Notes: generated by a model not told the origin, from the letters alone. A stretch of 64,000 bases of DNA from Parabacteroides faecis (GCF_014647375.1 NZ_BMPB01000006.1:362052-426051); one strand, 5' to 3'. Shown: positions 38,649 to 48,255, numbered from the stretch's first letter. Made by a program: numbers and translations.

Positions 38649-40598
38649 TCAATTCCTTTCCTGTTTTTGATTGTTCGGTTCATAATGTATTACCAGTATT
38701 GTCAGGTCGTCGCTTTGTTCCGCCAGTTGTACGTGGTGGGCAACTGAACAGATAACGGAGCTCACAATGGCATGTATATCCTGTTGGGAATTGGCAGATA
38801 ATGTTTTTATCATATTAGCTTCTCCGTACAATTCCTTTTTGGCATTTTCTGCCTCTGTTATTCCGTCTGTGTAAAAGAATATTTTAGTACCTTTTTCAAG
38901 ATAAAAGATCTCGTTTGTATATTCATGGTCAATCATGATACCGACAATCAGATGTGTCCGGGCTTCTATTAACGAAACCTTTCCCTCTGGGGAAACTTGT
39001 ACAGGTAAGGTATGTCCCGCGTTACATATCTTTAACTCTCCGCTATGAAGGTCCAGGACGCCGACAATGAGCGTAATGAACATATTGGTTTCGTTATTTT
39101 CTGAAATAGCGTTATTCATACCCGATACGATTGTTGCCGGTGAGTCTGTATGGCGTGAAAACGAGCGGAACATACTGCGCGCAATAGCCATAAATAAGGA
39201 GGCGGGAACTCCTTTTCCCGATACATCGCCTATGATAAAATAAAGCTTGTCGTTCTCGATGAAATAGTCATACAGGTCACCTCCGACTTCCCGGGCCGGC
39301 TGGAGTATCGCGTATAAGTCTACATCCTGGCGGCTGGGGAAAGGCGGGAATGTTTTAGGGATCATTCCCATCTGGATTTCCCGGGCTATGGACAGTTCGC
39401 TTTCAATACGTTCTTTTGTCGCCGTAGTTTCATGGAGTTTTATCACATAATCGAATAGCGATTGTTGCATATAAGCAAGTGAATCGTGTAACATTTTTAT
39501 TTCGTCATATGATTTAACCTCTGGCAGTTTCACATTGAAACGGCCGGTGGCTATAACTCTTGCCGATTCGGAAAAGGCTGCGAGCGGTTTTACGAGCCGG
39601 CGGATAATGATATGAATGACGAAGAACAGAACAAGCATTCCGGTCAGTAAGCCGAATAGTATCTGCCCGGAGATGGTATCCAGGTCTTTTAAAATTATAC
39701 TGGGTGGACAGACATTGGCTACTGACCATCCTATGTGAGGTATGGATGAATAGAAAATATAAGCGGGATTACCATTCAGTTTAATTTGCGCTGTATGGGT
39801 CTGTCCGGCCAACATTTCTTGTCCGACATTTTCCAAGCCCGTATTATTCGAGGTAAACGCATCGGTCAGGATCGTTTCATTCATTATTTTCTCATGGTCA
39901 GGATAAGTCAGATAACTGCCGTTGCGGCTGATCAGGAATGTGAAACTGGATGAATACGGTTTCAACTGATCTATCATGGTCGTGAACCGGGATAATGATA
40001 TGTTAGCTGTAAAGATAGCATACACTTTTCCTTCCTTGTCTAATAAAGGGAGCGAATAGGTACTCATTATAAAGTTGCCGCCTCCCTGGTCATAATAAGG
40101 CTCGCTCCAGTAATCCTGCTTTAGCAACTTAGGGATCAGGTACCAATCCATACAAGGATAATCATAACTTTGACTGCCCAGTAGCGAATATTCCGTTTTT
40201 TTGTTTATAACCGACACGTAGGGCATGAAATATTTCCCTTTTGTTTTGTAATAGTAGGGTTCGAATGCGATGCCACTACTTTCTATGAGGTCGTTATTCT
40301 CTGCTACGGCGGCTATGATGCGGTATAATGAGTCCGGATCGTTCAGGCTTTCTTCTATCGTCCAGACTGATTGATACATCGTTGTTTCTACGGTCTGTAA
40401 CAGATTATTGATCTCGATAGCCGTATTGTATAATTGCCCATGCGTAGATTTGATCGCATAATCGGTGACCTTCTCACGACTGTATGAATAGAACAGCACT
40501 ATGATGACGGCAAATACTACCAGTGCGAATGAGAGTACATAGACACTCATGCGGGTGGCAAAAGACTTGAATTGAAATATTTGTCTAAAGGGGTGCAT
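38649..40598 (-). CDS. Membrane SpoIIE/RsbU-family PP2C phosphatase with Cache sensor and HAMP
   Basis: A 649-residue protein. It has a TM helix at ~15-37, a large extracytoplasmic dCache-like domain (~45-300; YFMPYVSV and GNFIMSTYSLP), a second TM (~308-328), a HAMP linker and a SpoIIE-type phosphatase domain (~410-640). The phosphatase carries metal-binding acidic motifs in REVGGDLYDYF and GDVSGKGVPASLFMA. It should dephosphorylate a STAS protein in response to a small extracellular ligand. The obvious substrate is the STAS half of the fusion encoded at 41560. It lies 6 bp after the binding-protein gene. Confidence 0.9.
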   Translation of the reverse strand: MHPFRQIFQFKSFATRMSVYVLSFALVVFAVIIVLFYSYSREKVTDYAIKSTHGQLYNTAIEINNLLQTVETTMYQSVWTIEESLNDPDSLYRIIAAVAENNDLIESSGIAFEPYYYKTKGKYFMPYVSVINKKTEYSLLGSQSYDYPCMDWYLIPKLLKQDYWSEPYYDQGGGNFIMSTYSLPLLDKEGKVYAIFTANISLSRFTTMIDQLKPYSSSFTFLISRNGSYLTYPDHEKIMNETILTDAFTSNNTGLENVGQEMLAGQTHTAQIKLNGNPAYIFYSSIPHIGWSVANVCPPSIILKDLDTISGQILFGLLTGMLVLFFVIHIIIRRLVKPLAAFSESARVIATGRFNVKLPEVKSYDEIKMLHDSLAYMQQSLFDYVIKLHETTATKERIESELSIAREIQMGMIPKTFPPFPSRQDVDLYAILQPAREVGGDLYDYFIENDKLYFIIGDVSGKGVPASLFMAIARSMFRSFSRHTDSPATIVSGMNNAISENNETNMFITLIVGVLDLHSGELKICNAGHTLPVQVSPEGKVSLIEARTHLIVGIMIDHEYTNEIFYLEKGTKIFFYTDGITEAENAKKELYGEANMIKTLSANSQQDIHAIVSSVICSVAHHVQLAEQSDDLTILVIHYEPNNQKQERN

Positions 40599-40604
40599 GG
40601 TAGA

Positions 40605-41549
40605 TTATTTTACGAAATCTGTATAAAGTATCTTTTTCTTTTCCTGTTCATCCAGCAGGATATCTGTTGCCTTTTTAAAGCCTTCCGGGCTTAGGCGGAA
40701 GGTCCGTTTGTCGGTACTTTTATTTGTTTGCAAACGGAGTACTTCTTCCAGCATTTTTCGTTGATGATAACGGTTGGTCCCGATATTGTTCTCGCGAATG
40801 ATCTGCATCAGTATATCGAGTGTTTCTTCTTTGTGCTCGTTGGCCCATTGCCATCCGCGGATGCTGGCACGTACCAGTTTTCGGATCATTTCGGGGTGGG
40901 ATTCATAAAAAGGTTGAGTAACATAAAGTCCGTCTTCGGGTAAATCATATCCGAAGTCAGTAAAATGTAACGAATAGAAAGAATCTGTTTTCAATCCGCA
41001 TTCGAAAAGTTGAATATATTCATTGTAACTTCCTACAAGACAAATATCCACAGCTCCGGTCAGGAAAAGGTTAACACCTCCGTTGAAGCGTATCCATTTT
41101 CCGTCGAGTTCATAATGGGCGGCAAAGCGATCCAGCAGGTCTTGACTTAAGTGGTTCCAGACAGCTATTTCCTGATGGCGTAACGAGCTTATATCTTTCA
41201 GAGGATGTCGGCTTACCAGTATCAGGCTGTTTTCTTGTGAGGTTTGCATGATATTGACGAGGGGAGCACCGGCTGCCCTTGCGGTTAAAGCGAACGACAG
41301 GTTCATGACGGCCGCCTGTGATTTTCCACTTTGCAGGACTGAAAAAGAACTTTCTGAAAGGGCTGTATGTACAATACGGATATCAATACCTTCTTCTTTG
41401 TAAAACCCCATTTTATCGGCGACATAGTAGCCGGCGAACTGGGCCTGCGCTGTCCACTTGGGAGTGATGGTGATAGTTTGCCCTGATAGTGTACCATATG
41501 CGGAGATCAGGATAAGCAGAATACAATATATATGTCGTTTTCGTTTCAT
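40605..41549 (-). CDS. Orphan NMT1/THI5-like (SsuA-type) periplasmic binding protein
   Basis: A 314-residue protein with a signal peptide (cleavage near 23, LSGQ). It has the start of an NMT1/SsuA-like fold (ITPKWTAQAQFAGYYVADKMGFYKEEG) that normally binds pyrimidine precursors, sulfonates or similar compounds. No ABC permease or ATPase for uptake lies near it. Instead it sits between a HATPase-STAS fusion (10-bp gap) and a Cache-SpoIIE phosphatase (6-bp gap). I infer a sensing role, delivering a ligand to the phosphatase, rather than transport. Confidence 0.83.
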   Translation of the reverse strand: MKRKRHIYCILLILISAYGTLSGQTITITPKWTAQAQFAGYYVADKMGFYKEEGIDIRIVHTALSESSFSVLQSGKSQAAVMNLSFALTARAAGAPLVNIMQTSQENSLILVSRHPLKDISSLRHQEIAVWNHLSQDLLDRFAAHYELDGKWIRFNGGVNLFLTGAVDICLVGSYNEYIQLFECGLKTDSFYSLHFTDFGYDLPEDGLYVTQPFYESHPEMIRKLVRASIRGWQWANEHKEETLDILMQIIRENNIGTNRYHQRKMLEEVLRLQTNKSTDKRTFRLSPEGFKKATDILLDEQEKKKILYTDFVK

Positions 41550-41559
41550 AGCAGAAGTA

Positions 41560-42294
41560 CTAACGAATGTTGAACAAAGATGAGCAACCGGTCATGTCGA
41601 ATATTTTGCGTATTTCGGGTTGCATATTTTTCATGATCAGTTGTCCGTGCTGACTACTTACCTTTTTTTGCATCAGAATAAAGCAACGCAATCCGGAACT
41701 GCTTATGTATGTAAGATCTTCACAATTGAGGATGATTTCGATCGCGCAGTTTTCCAGTAAAGGTTGAAGGGCGAATTCAAATTTACGGGCGTTAACCGTA
41801 TCCAGGCGTCCTTCTATGGTGATAATAGCTCCCCCGGCTACGCGGCAGATGTTAGTGTTGAAAGAACCTTCTTCTTCCAGACCAATCTCTACCCTTTTGG
41901 TCAACATTAGAAAACTTTGTGAACCATTCGAATGAAAAGCTACTTCATCCATTGTCTTGAATATAAGGAAAAATTCCTGTCCCCCGGTTATGAGAGTTTC
42001 CAATGATGATTTATCTGTGTCGATAAAAGGAACGGTTGGATCGGAATTTAATCCGTTATGAGTGATCATGCAAGTGATATCTCCGTTGACGTGGCTTAAT
42101 TTTAGTTTGATATCACTTTTCTCTTTACTCGGATATGCGTGGTGGATAATGTTACTGATAGCCTCTTCAATAGCGAGACAGACACGCCTTGTCATATTGG
42201 AAGATATGCAAAGGCTTACCCCCGCAGATTCTATAAATCGTGTGACATTGATTATTTCAGATAAGTCGTTTGCGATGATAATTTCTCTTTCCAT
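41560..42294 (-). CDS. HATPase (RsbW-like) fused to a STAS antagonist domain
   Basis: A 244-residue two-domain protein. Residues 1-135 align with RsbW-like ATPases: the N box is intact (LAIEEAISNII). The G1 box reads THNGLNSD where the family usually has D.G..FD, and the G2 box reads GGQEFF instead of GGLGIF. ATP turnover is therefore doubtful. Residues ~145-244 are a STAS domain with the phosphorylation site YISSSGLR (Ser199 by analogy with SpoIIAA). The kinase-antagonist fusion, plus the active kinase and phosphatase downstream, makes a complete partner switch except for a sigma factor. It is the first gene of the operon. Confidence 0.83.
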   Translation of the reverse strand: MEREIIIANDLSEIINVTRFIESAGVSLCISSNMTRRVCLAIEEAISNIIHHAYPSKEKSDIKLKLSHVNGDITCMITHNGLNSDPTVPFIDTDKSSLETLITGGQEFFLIFKTMDEVAFHSNGSQSFLMLTKRVEIGLEEEGSFNTNICRVAGGAIITIEGRLDTVNARKFEFALQPLLENCAIEIILNCEDLTYISSSGLRCFILMQKKVSSQHGQLIMKNMQPEIRKIFDMTGCSSLFNIR

Positions 42295-42336
42295 TTTCCT
42301 ATTTATAAAATTCAGGACTGAATATTTTTACTGCGG

Positions 42337-42344
42337 CAAATGTA
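42337..42344 (-). promoter_or_regulatory. -7 element of the partner-switching operon
   Basis: TACATTTG on the minus strand fits TAnnTTTG and lies 42 bp before the ATG at 42294. The -33 region is not well matched. Confidence 0.35.
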
Positions 42345-42526
42345 TGGGATTGTTTCAGAAGTTTCGGTGAATCAAGGGGTTTGAGTTTTGACAGATTGTA
42401 TATATCTTTTAGTGAATCATATATTTGGGATGAAATCTGTGAGAATAGAACCTTTTTGCAGGTATAATTTTTGTTTGTCTTCGGGTATTCTGTAAATGTA
42501 GTCTCATGGCGCAAACGATATTTTTA

Positions 42527-42534
42527 TATCTTTG
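42527..42534 (+). promoter_or_regulatory. -7 element of mnmD
   Basis: TATCTTTG is a full match to TAnnTTTG and lies 35 bp before the ATG at 42570. The upstream box is poor (TGG near the right place). Confidence 0.4.
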
Positions 42535-42569
42535 TATGTTTGTAAAAATACAGACAGGTCAGAAAATAT

Positions 42570-43226
42570 ATGAAAAGAGAATTGCAGGAGACGGCAGATG
42601 GAAGTCATACATTGTTCATCCCGGAGATGGATGAACATTATCATTCGGTAAATGGAGCGGTGCAGGAATCACGTCACGTTTTTATTGAAGCCGGATTACA
42701 TCGTCAGGAAAAAAAGGATATTACTGTTTTTGAAGTCGGCTTTGGTACGGGATTGAATGCTTATCTGACTCTGCTGGATGCAGAAAATGAGGACCGTTCC
42801 GTTGATTACTTTTCTGTGGAACTTTATCCGCTTGATCCCGCTTTGGTCCGGGCATTGAATTACGGAGATATGATCTGTCCGGAAAAGAAAATGTTGTTTA
42901 CTGCATTACATTCTGCAGCCTGGAATGAACCGGTAAAAATAACCGATCATTTTACTTTACATAAGATACAGGGAGATAATAACAGTTGTACACTGCCCGA
43001 AGATATGGATCTTATCTATTTCGATGCCTTTGCTCCGGACAAACAACCGGAGATGTGGAGTCAGGAGATATTCGATAGATTATATGCACATACGTCGGAA
43101 GGAGGGATTCTTACTACCTATTGTGCCAAAGGAGTAGTCCGCCGTATGATGCAGAAGGCCGGGTATTCCGTTGAAAGAATACCCGGCCCCCCGGGAAAAC
43201 GCGAAATGCTCCGCGCTATAAAATAA
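42570..43226 (+). CDS. mnmD: tRNA 5-methylaminomethyl-2-thiouridine methyltransferase (MnmD-like)
   Basis: A 218-residue stand-alone methyltransferase of the DUF752 type. It contains the SAM-binding motif EVGFGTGLN (~55-63), the acidic VELYPLDP strand and the family motif YFDAFAPDKQPEMW (~150-163). It lacks the MnmC oxidoreductase domain, as is usual in Bacteroidetes. By family it methylates U34 of several tRNAs in the last step of mnm5s2U formation. It is convergent with trxA, with only one base between the two stop codons and no terminator visible. Confidence 0.86.
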   Translation: MKRELQETADGSHTLFIPEMDEHYHSVNGAVQESRHVFIEAGLHRQEKKDITVFEVGFGTGLNAYLTLLDAENEDRSVDYFSVELYPLDPALVRALNYGDMICPEKKMLFTALHSAAWNEPVKITDHFTLHKIQGDNNSCTLPEDMDLIYFDAFAPDKQPEMWSQEIFDRLYAHTSEGGILTTYCAKGVVRRMMQKAGYSVERIPGPPGKREMLRAIK

Positions 43227-43227
43227 A

Positions 43228-43542
43228 TTATAAAAGTGCGTCGACCTTAGCAACAAATGCCGGTTTCTGTGCAGCACCTACCTGTTTGTCAACTAACTTT
43301 CCGTCTTTAAAGAAAAGTACGGTAGGAATATTGCGAATACCGAACTGGGCAACAACATCGTTATTGTTGTCTACATCCATTTTTCCTATGGTAACGCGAC
43401 CTTCATATTCGGTTGCCAATTCATCGATGATCGGGCTTACCATGCGGCAAGGACCACACCATTCTGCCCAAAAGTCAAGGACCATAGGCTTACCTGAGTT
43501 TACCAACTCTTCAAAATTTGCATCTGTAACTTCTAGTGCCAT
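43228..43542 (-). CDS. trxA: Thioredoxin
   Basis: A 104-residue cytoplasmic thioredoxin of standard length, with active site W28-C-G-P-C32 and the conserved cis-Pro segment NIPTVLFF. There is no signal peptide. A good promoter lies upstream. It is the general disulfide reductant and is unrelated to the TlpA lipoprotein at the left edge. Confidence 0.96.
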   Translation of the reverse strand: MALEVTDANFEELVNSGKPMVLDFWAEWCGPCRMVSPIIDELATEYEGRVTIGKMDVDNNNDVVAQFGIRNIPTVLFFKDGKLVDKQVGAAQKPAFVAKVDALL

Positions 43543-43581
43543 AATTATATATCTAATTTAAATTGTTCCCTTTTGCGGTGC

Positions 43582-43612
43582 CAAAAGTACTAATTCTTTC
43601 CGCACCATACAA
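43582..43612 (-). promoter_or_regulatory. trxA promoter (-33/-7)
   Basis: On the minus strand, TTG (43612-43610), a 20-bp spacer, then TACTTTTG (43589-43582). Both boxes and the spacing match the Bacteroidetes housekeeping consensus. The ATG is 39 bp downstream of the -7 box. Confidence 0.65.
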
Positions 43613-43614
43613 CT

Positions 43615-46600
43615 TTACCCATTAATTTTGAAATCAATATTCTCGTTCTCTTGCAGGAATTCAACCAGTTTGCCTGTTACATTTAACCGGATATTCTGTG
43701 AGAAGAAATTTTGTGCGATATTATGTTCGCCGTCTACTACTCTGAAATATAACAAGCTCTGTCCCGGATTGTTTTTGATCAGCACCGATAATTCATTGAC
43801 TGTAGGCTCATCGAGATCATGTATCGGCAGCGTGATGCTAATCTTTTCGATCAACTTGTCTTTCTCGTCCTGTAACAAGCGGATGGAACCGATGTTGAAA
43901 TCGAGTTCATTCTCATTCCAGCGACGTGGTTCTACACGGGCTGTAATAAGTAGATACATGCCCTGTTTGCAGTATTTACTGTATTCTATATAGTTGTTAC
44001 CGAACAATGCAATTTCGCCGCTACCGGTAAAGTCTTCTATCTTGACCACCCCGTAAGGTTTACCGGTTTTGGTCATACCTTCCCTGAAGTCTGTTACGAT
44101 GCCGCCCAGCAGTATTTCACGCCCTTTCAGGCTTTCCCGGTCGTTAATCTCTGCCATACCTGTATTGCATACGTAAGTCAGAACGATGCGGTATTCGTCC
44201 AATGGGTGGGCGGAAAGATAGATGCCGACCAGTTCCTTTTCTTTGTTCAGACGTTCCAGGTCGCTCCAGCGCTGGCAAACCGGAAGTTCCGGTTTGGCGA
44301 TGGCAACCGAGAGGTCGTCGCTGCCGAACAATGAATTGGCGGCTGTGTTCTTGTCCATCTGGTATTTGTTGCCGTAGCGTACCAGTGTATCCAGGAAAAT
44401 TTCGCCTTTTCCTGTCTCTCCAAAGAACTGTTCGCGTTGTATGCCGAAGTTGTCGAACGCGCCGGCCAATGCCAGCGATTCGATGTTTTTCTTATTGCAG
44501 GCAGTAAGGTTCACTCGTTCCACAAAGTCAAAAATATTCCGGTACGGACCATTCTTTTTCCGTTCTTCAATAATATTCTGTACCGCTGCTTCTCCAACAC
44601 CTTTTACGGCTCCCAGTCCGAAACGGATATTCTTATTTTTATCTACGCTGAACTTCAGGATAGATTCGTTTACATCAGGGCCAAGCACCTGGATACCCAT
44701 CGCTTTACATTCGTCCATGAACTTCGTGATATCCACGATATTCGACAAACTTCGGCTCAGTACGGCTGCCATGTATTCCGAAGGATAGTTCGCCTTCAGG
44801 AAGGCAGTCTGGTAAGCAACCCATGAATAGCAGGTCGCGTGACTCTTATTGAAGGCATAGGATGCAAACTTTTCCCAGTCGGACCAGATTTTTTCAAGTG
44901 TCTTTGCTTCATAACCGTTCGCCTGCCCACCTGCCATGAATTTTGATTTCAGGTGGTTCATTTTGTCGATCAGCTTCTTACCCATCGCTTTACGCAGAGC
45001 GTCACTCTCGCCACGGGTGAAGTTTGCCAACAAACGAGACAGAAGCATGACTTGTTCCTGATAGACTGTAATGCCGTAAGTATCTTTCAGATATTTTTCC
45101 ATTACGGCAATATCATACTCGATCGGCTTACGTCCGTGCTTACGGTCGATAAAGTCGGGAATGTAGTCCATAGGTCCCGGACGATACAGGGCGTTCATGG
45201 CGATCAGGTCTTCAAACTTGGAAGGTTGCAACTCCTTCAGGTATTTTTGCATACCTGCCGATTCAAACTGGAATGTTCCGGTTGTTTTTCCGGTACAATA
45301 CAGTTCGTATGTTTTGGGATCTTCCAGGCTGATATGGTCGATATCGAGGATATGACCGGTGGTAAGCCGTATGTTTTCGATAGCTTCTTTAATGATGGAC
45401 AGGGTTTTCAGTCCCAAAAAGTCCATCTTGATCAATCCTGTCTCTTCAATTACCGAACCTTCATATTGGGTTACGAGCATTTCTTCGCCGGTTTCCTTGT
45501 CTTTCGCGGTACTTACGGGTACGACATCGGATATATCGTAACGACCGATAATAACACCACAGGCATGTACCCCGGTATTTCGTACATTACCTTCCAGCAT
45601 TTGTGCATATTTCAGTGTGTCGCGTGCCAAAGGATCATTTCCGGTGGCGGCCTCTTTCAGTTCCGGTACGTAGTTGATTGCATCTTTCAGTTTGAACTTC
45701 TTCATATCCGGGATCTTATCCGGTACCAGTTTTGCCAGGCGATTCGATTCTGAAAGTGGAAGTTTCTGTACACGGGCTACGTCTTTTATCGCCGATTTGG
45801 TTGCCATCGTACCATAAGTGATGATGTGGGCAACTCGGTCGGCTCCGTATTTTTCCGTTACCCAGCGTAACACCTCGCCGCGGCCGTCATCATCGAAGTC
45901 GGTATCGATATCGGGGAGGGAGATACGGTCGGGATTCAGGAAACGCTCGAACAGGAGGTCGTACTTGATCGGGTCGATCTTGGTGATCCCCAGGCAATAG
46001 GCTACAGCCGAGCCGGCAGCCGAACCACGTCCGGGACCTACCGATACGCCTAACTCTTCACGGGCGGCAGCAATAAAGTCTTGTACGATAAGGAAGTATC
46101 CGGGGAACCCCATTGTCTTCATGATATGCAGCTCGAAATCCAGACGTTCCCTGACTTCGTCCGTCAGGTTTTCACCATAACATATTTTGGCGCCGTCGTA
46201 AGTCAGTTTACGAAGATAATCGGCTTCCAGTTTGATACGATATAATTTGTCGTATCCGCCTAGTTTTTTTATTTTGTCTTTGGCATCTTCTTCACTTAAA
46301 ACGACCTTGCCGTTTTCGTCACGGGTAAACTCTTCGAACAAATCTTGTTCAGTCAGTTTGGCCCGGTAGGATTCTTCCGTTCCGAACTCTTCCGGTATGG
46401 CGAAAGTCGGCATGATAGGGCCGCTGTCGATCGAATAGAAATCGACTTTATCGGCTATTTCAAGTGTATTGCTGAGTGCTTCGGGAATATCGGCAAAGAT
46501 GGCATTCATCTCTGCAGTCGTCTTCATCCATTCTTGTTTGGAATAGCGCATACGGGTCGGATCATCGAGGTCTTTGCCTGTACTGAGGCAGATCAGGCGG

Positions 46601-47418
46601 TCGTGCGCTTCGGCATCTTCCTGATTGACAAAATGGACGTCGTTGGTGGCGATCAGCTTCACATTGTGTTTACGTGCCAGTTCGATCAGGACCTTGTTTA
46701 CTTCCTGCTGCTTCGGAAAGGTAGTACAGTCGGCATTCGGGTCATGTGTCTCGTGCCGTTGCATTTCCAGGTAATAATCTTCGCCGAACAGGTTCTTGAA
46801 CCAAAGGATCGACTCTTCAGCTTTATCTATCCGATCGTGCATGATATGCTGAGGTATTTCACCTCCCAGGCAGGCAGAGCAAATGATCAGGTCTTCATGG
46901 TATTTCTCCAGCAGTTCATGATCGATACGAGGGCGGCCATAAAAACCTTCCGTCCATGAGATGGAAACCATCTTGATCAGATTTTTGTAACCGTTCAGGT
47001 TCTTCGCCAGAACGATCAGATGGTAACCGCTTCGGTCTTCTTTAGCGGTTTTGCTGAATCTGCCGTTGCGCGCACAGTAGCATTCGCATCCGATGATGGG
47101 TTTAAATATTTTTTTCTTTTCAGCTTCTATCAATACCGGGATTTCTCCCAGGCGTGCCTGTTCTTCAGCAGTGAGTTCTTCTTTTCCTTTGAGCGCTTTC
47201 TGCTCTTTTTCCAGGTCTTTGATGGCTCCAAGCGGCTTTCCGTTCTTCTTGGATACCTTGTTAAAGAACTCTTTTATACCGAACATGTTACCATGATCGG
47301 TAACAGCAATAGCATTCATGCCGTCCTTTTGTGCCTTGTCTACGAGGGCATCAATGGAGGCTTGTCCGTCCAGTAGCGAGTATTGCGTGTGGACGTGTAG
47401 ATGTATAAATGGTTCCAT
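43615..47418 (-). CDS. dnaE: DNA polymerase III alpha subunit
   Basis: A 1267-residue replicative polymerase. The PHP domain starts at residue ~5 (HLHVHTQYSLLDG). The polymerase active site includes GPGRGSAAGS and the catalytic aspartates in PDIDTDFDDDGR (~residue 500). The C-terminal part holds helix-hairpin-helix and OB-fold segments (TKTGKPYGVVKIEDFTG). Full length, with no interruption. It stands alone, between trxA and a divergent outer-membrane protein gene. Confidence 0.97.
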   Translation of the reverse strand: MEPFIHLHVHTQYSLLDGQASIDALVDKAQKDGMNAIAVTDHGNMFGIKEFFNKVSKKNGKPLGAIKDLEKEQKALKGKEELTAEEQARLGEIPVLIEAEKKKIFKPIIGCECYCARNGRFSKTAKEDRSGYHLIVLAKNLNGYKNLIKMVSISWTEGFYGRPRIDHELLEKYHEDLIICSACLGGEIPQHIMHDRIDKAEESILWFKNLFGEDYYLEMQRHETHDPNADCTTFPKQQEVNKVLIELARKHNVKLIATNDVHFVNQEDAEAHDRLICLSTGKDLDDPTRMRYSKQEWMKTTAEMNAIFADIPEALSNTLEIADKVDFYSIDSGPIMPTFAIPEEFGTEESYRAKLTEQDLFEEFTRDENGKVVLSEEDAKDKIKKLGGYDKLYRIKLEADYLRKLTYDGAKICYGENLTDEVRERLDFELHIMKTMGFPGYFLIVQDFIAAAREELGVSVGPGRGSAAGSAVAYCLGITKIDPIKYDLLFERFLNPDRISLPDIDTDFDDDGRGEVLRWVTEKYGADRVAHIITYGTMATKSAIKDVARVQKLPLSESNRLAKLVPDKIPDMKKFKLKDAINYVPELKEAATGNDPLARDTLKYAQMLEGNVRNTGVHACGVIIGRYDISDVVPVSTAKDKETGEEMLVTQYEGSVIEETGLIKMDFLGLKTLSIIKEAIENIRLTTGHILDIDHISLEDPKTYELYCTGKTTGTFQFESAGMQKYLKELQPSKFEDLIAMNALYRPGPMDYIPDFIDRKHGRKPIEYDIAVMEKYLKDTYGITVYQEQVMLLSRLLANFTRGESDALRKAMGKKLIDKMNHLKSKFMAGGQANGYEAKTLEKIWSDWEKFASYAFNKSHATCYSWVAYQTAFLKANYPSEYMAAVLSRSLSNIVDITKFMDECKAMGIQVLGPDVNESILKFSVDKNKNIRFGLGAVKGVGEAAVQNIIEERKKNGPYRNIFDFVERVNLTACNKKNIESLALAGAFDNFGIQREQFFGETGKGEIFLDTLVRYGNKYQMDKNTAANSLFGSDDLSVAIAKPELPVCQRWSDLERLNKEKELVGIYLSAHPLDEYRIVLTYVCNTGMAEINDRESLKGREILLGGIVTDFREGMTKTGKPYGVVKIEDFTGSGEIALFGNNYIEYSKYCKQGMYLLITARVEPRRWNENELDFNIGSIRLLQDEKDKLIEKISITLPIHDLDEPTVNELSVLIKNNPGQSLLYFRVVDGEHNIAQNFFSQNIRLNVTGKLVEFLQENENIDFKING

Positions 47419-47453
47419 ATATATGATTGAAAAAACTTTTATATTTTACCTAA

Positions 47454-47461
47454 CAAAGGTA
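47454..47461 (-). promoter_or_regulatory. -7 element of dnaE
   Basis: TACCTTTG on the minus strand is a full TAnnTTTG match 36 bp before the ATG at 47418. The upstream box is weak. Confidence 0.4.
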
Positions 47462-47533
47462 CTACTTTTGTTACGTTTTTACAGAATCATACGTTAAAAT
47501 CATCGAATAAGTATCATCATTAGAAAAAAAAAC

Positions 47534-47541
47534 TATCTTTG
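47534..47541 (+). promoter_or_regulatory. -7 element of the outer-membrane barrel gene
   Basis: TATCTTTG matches TAnnTTTG and lies 24 bp before the ATG at 47565. No clear TTG at the -33 position. Confidence 0.4.
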
Positions 47542-47564
47542 CTCATGGAAAATAGTATATAGTT

Positions 47565-48206
47565 ATGAAAAAGATCGGATTGGTAATTATATTGGTGATG
47601 TTGATGATTATACCGGTAACTGCCCAGGTCACTTGGGGTGTGCGTGGCGGTTTGGCTTATTCTTCGCTGGTACAGAAAATAGACAATAATTATCAATCGG
47701 GTGCCCGTTTCGGATTTAGTGTGGCAGGGTTGACCCAGATACCTTTATATAAAAGATTATCTTTGCAGCCGGAAGTAGCTTTCGTGCATCAGGGAGGAAA
47801 TTATCTTTCCAATATACCGGATGAAGATGGAACAGGTCGGGTGTATCCGAAAACAAAATGTAACTATTATTCTATTTTAATACCGGTCAATCTGGTATAT
47901 ACCTTTCAGTTCACAGATGTTTATTTCAGCGTGATGGCCGGTCCGGCAGTCGATTTCTCCCTGTTCGGTAAAATGCGTACCCAAAATGTCGACACCGATA
48001 TCGTTTTCGGACAATCGGGCGAGGCAGACCTTAAAACATTCGATCTGGGGGTGAACCTCGGATTGCAGGTTGAATATTCGAATTTCTTCTTTTCCGTATC
48101 TGCCCTGTGCGGTACTTTGGACCGCCGTACTTCCAAACATGACGGCGAATCTTCCCTCTACCAGAATAACGTAACTTTCTCACTGGGATATTACTTCCGC
48201 CGATAA
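47565..48206 (+). CDS. Outer-membrane beta-barrel protein (PorT-like)
   Basis: A 213-residue protein with a signal peptide (1-20, ending TAQ). A pattern of short amphipathic strands follows, beginning VTWGVRGGLAYSSL and ending in the aromatic-rich SLGYYFRR. This fits the eight-stranded OmpA/PorT-like barrels common in Bacteroidetes. No peptidoglycan-binding domain is present. Function is unknown; it lies between dnaE (divergent) and the ribosomal protein genes. Confidence 0.75.
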   Translation: MKKIGLVIILVMLMIIPVTAQVTWGVRGGLAYSSLVQKIDNNYQSGARFGFSVAGLTQIPLYKRLSLQPEVAFVHQGGNYLSNIPDEDGTGRVYPKTKCNYYSILIPVNLVYTFQFTDVYFSVMAGPAVDFSLFGKMRTQNVDTDIVFGQSGEADLKTFDLGVNLGLQVEYSNFFFSVSALCGTLDRRTSKHDGESSLYQNNVTFSLGYYFRR

Positions 48207-48255
48207 GTATCCACGTCTCTCTTAGCGGTTCATAATGAAAAAGATGTACAAAAGT

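Noticed and set aside
44953-45753. 266-codon plus-strand ORF
   Set aside because: It lies fully antisense within dnaE and has no domain; chance open frame in a conserved gene.
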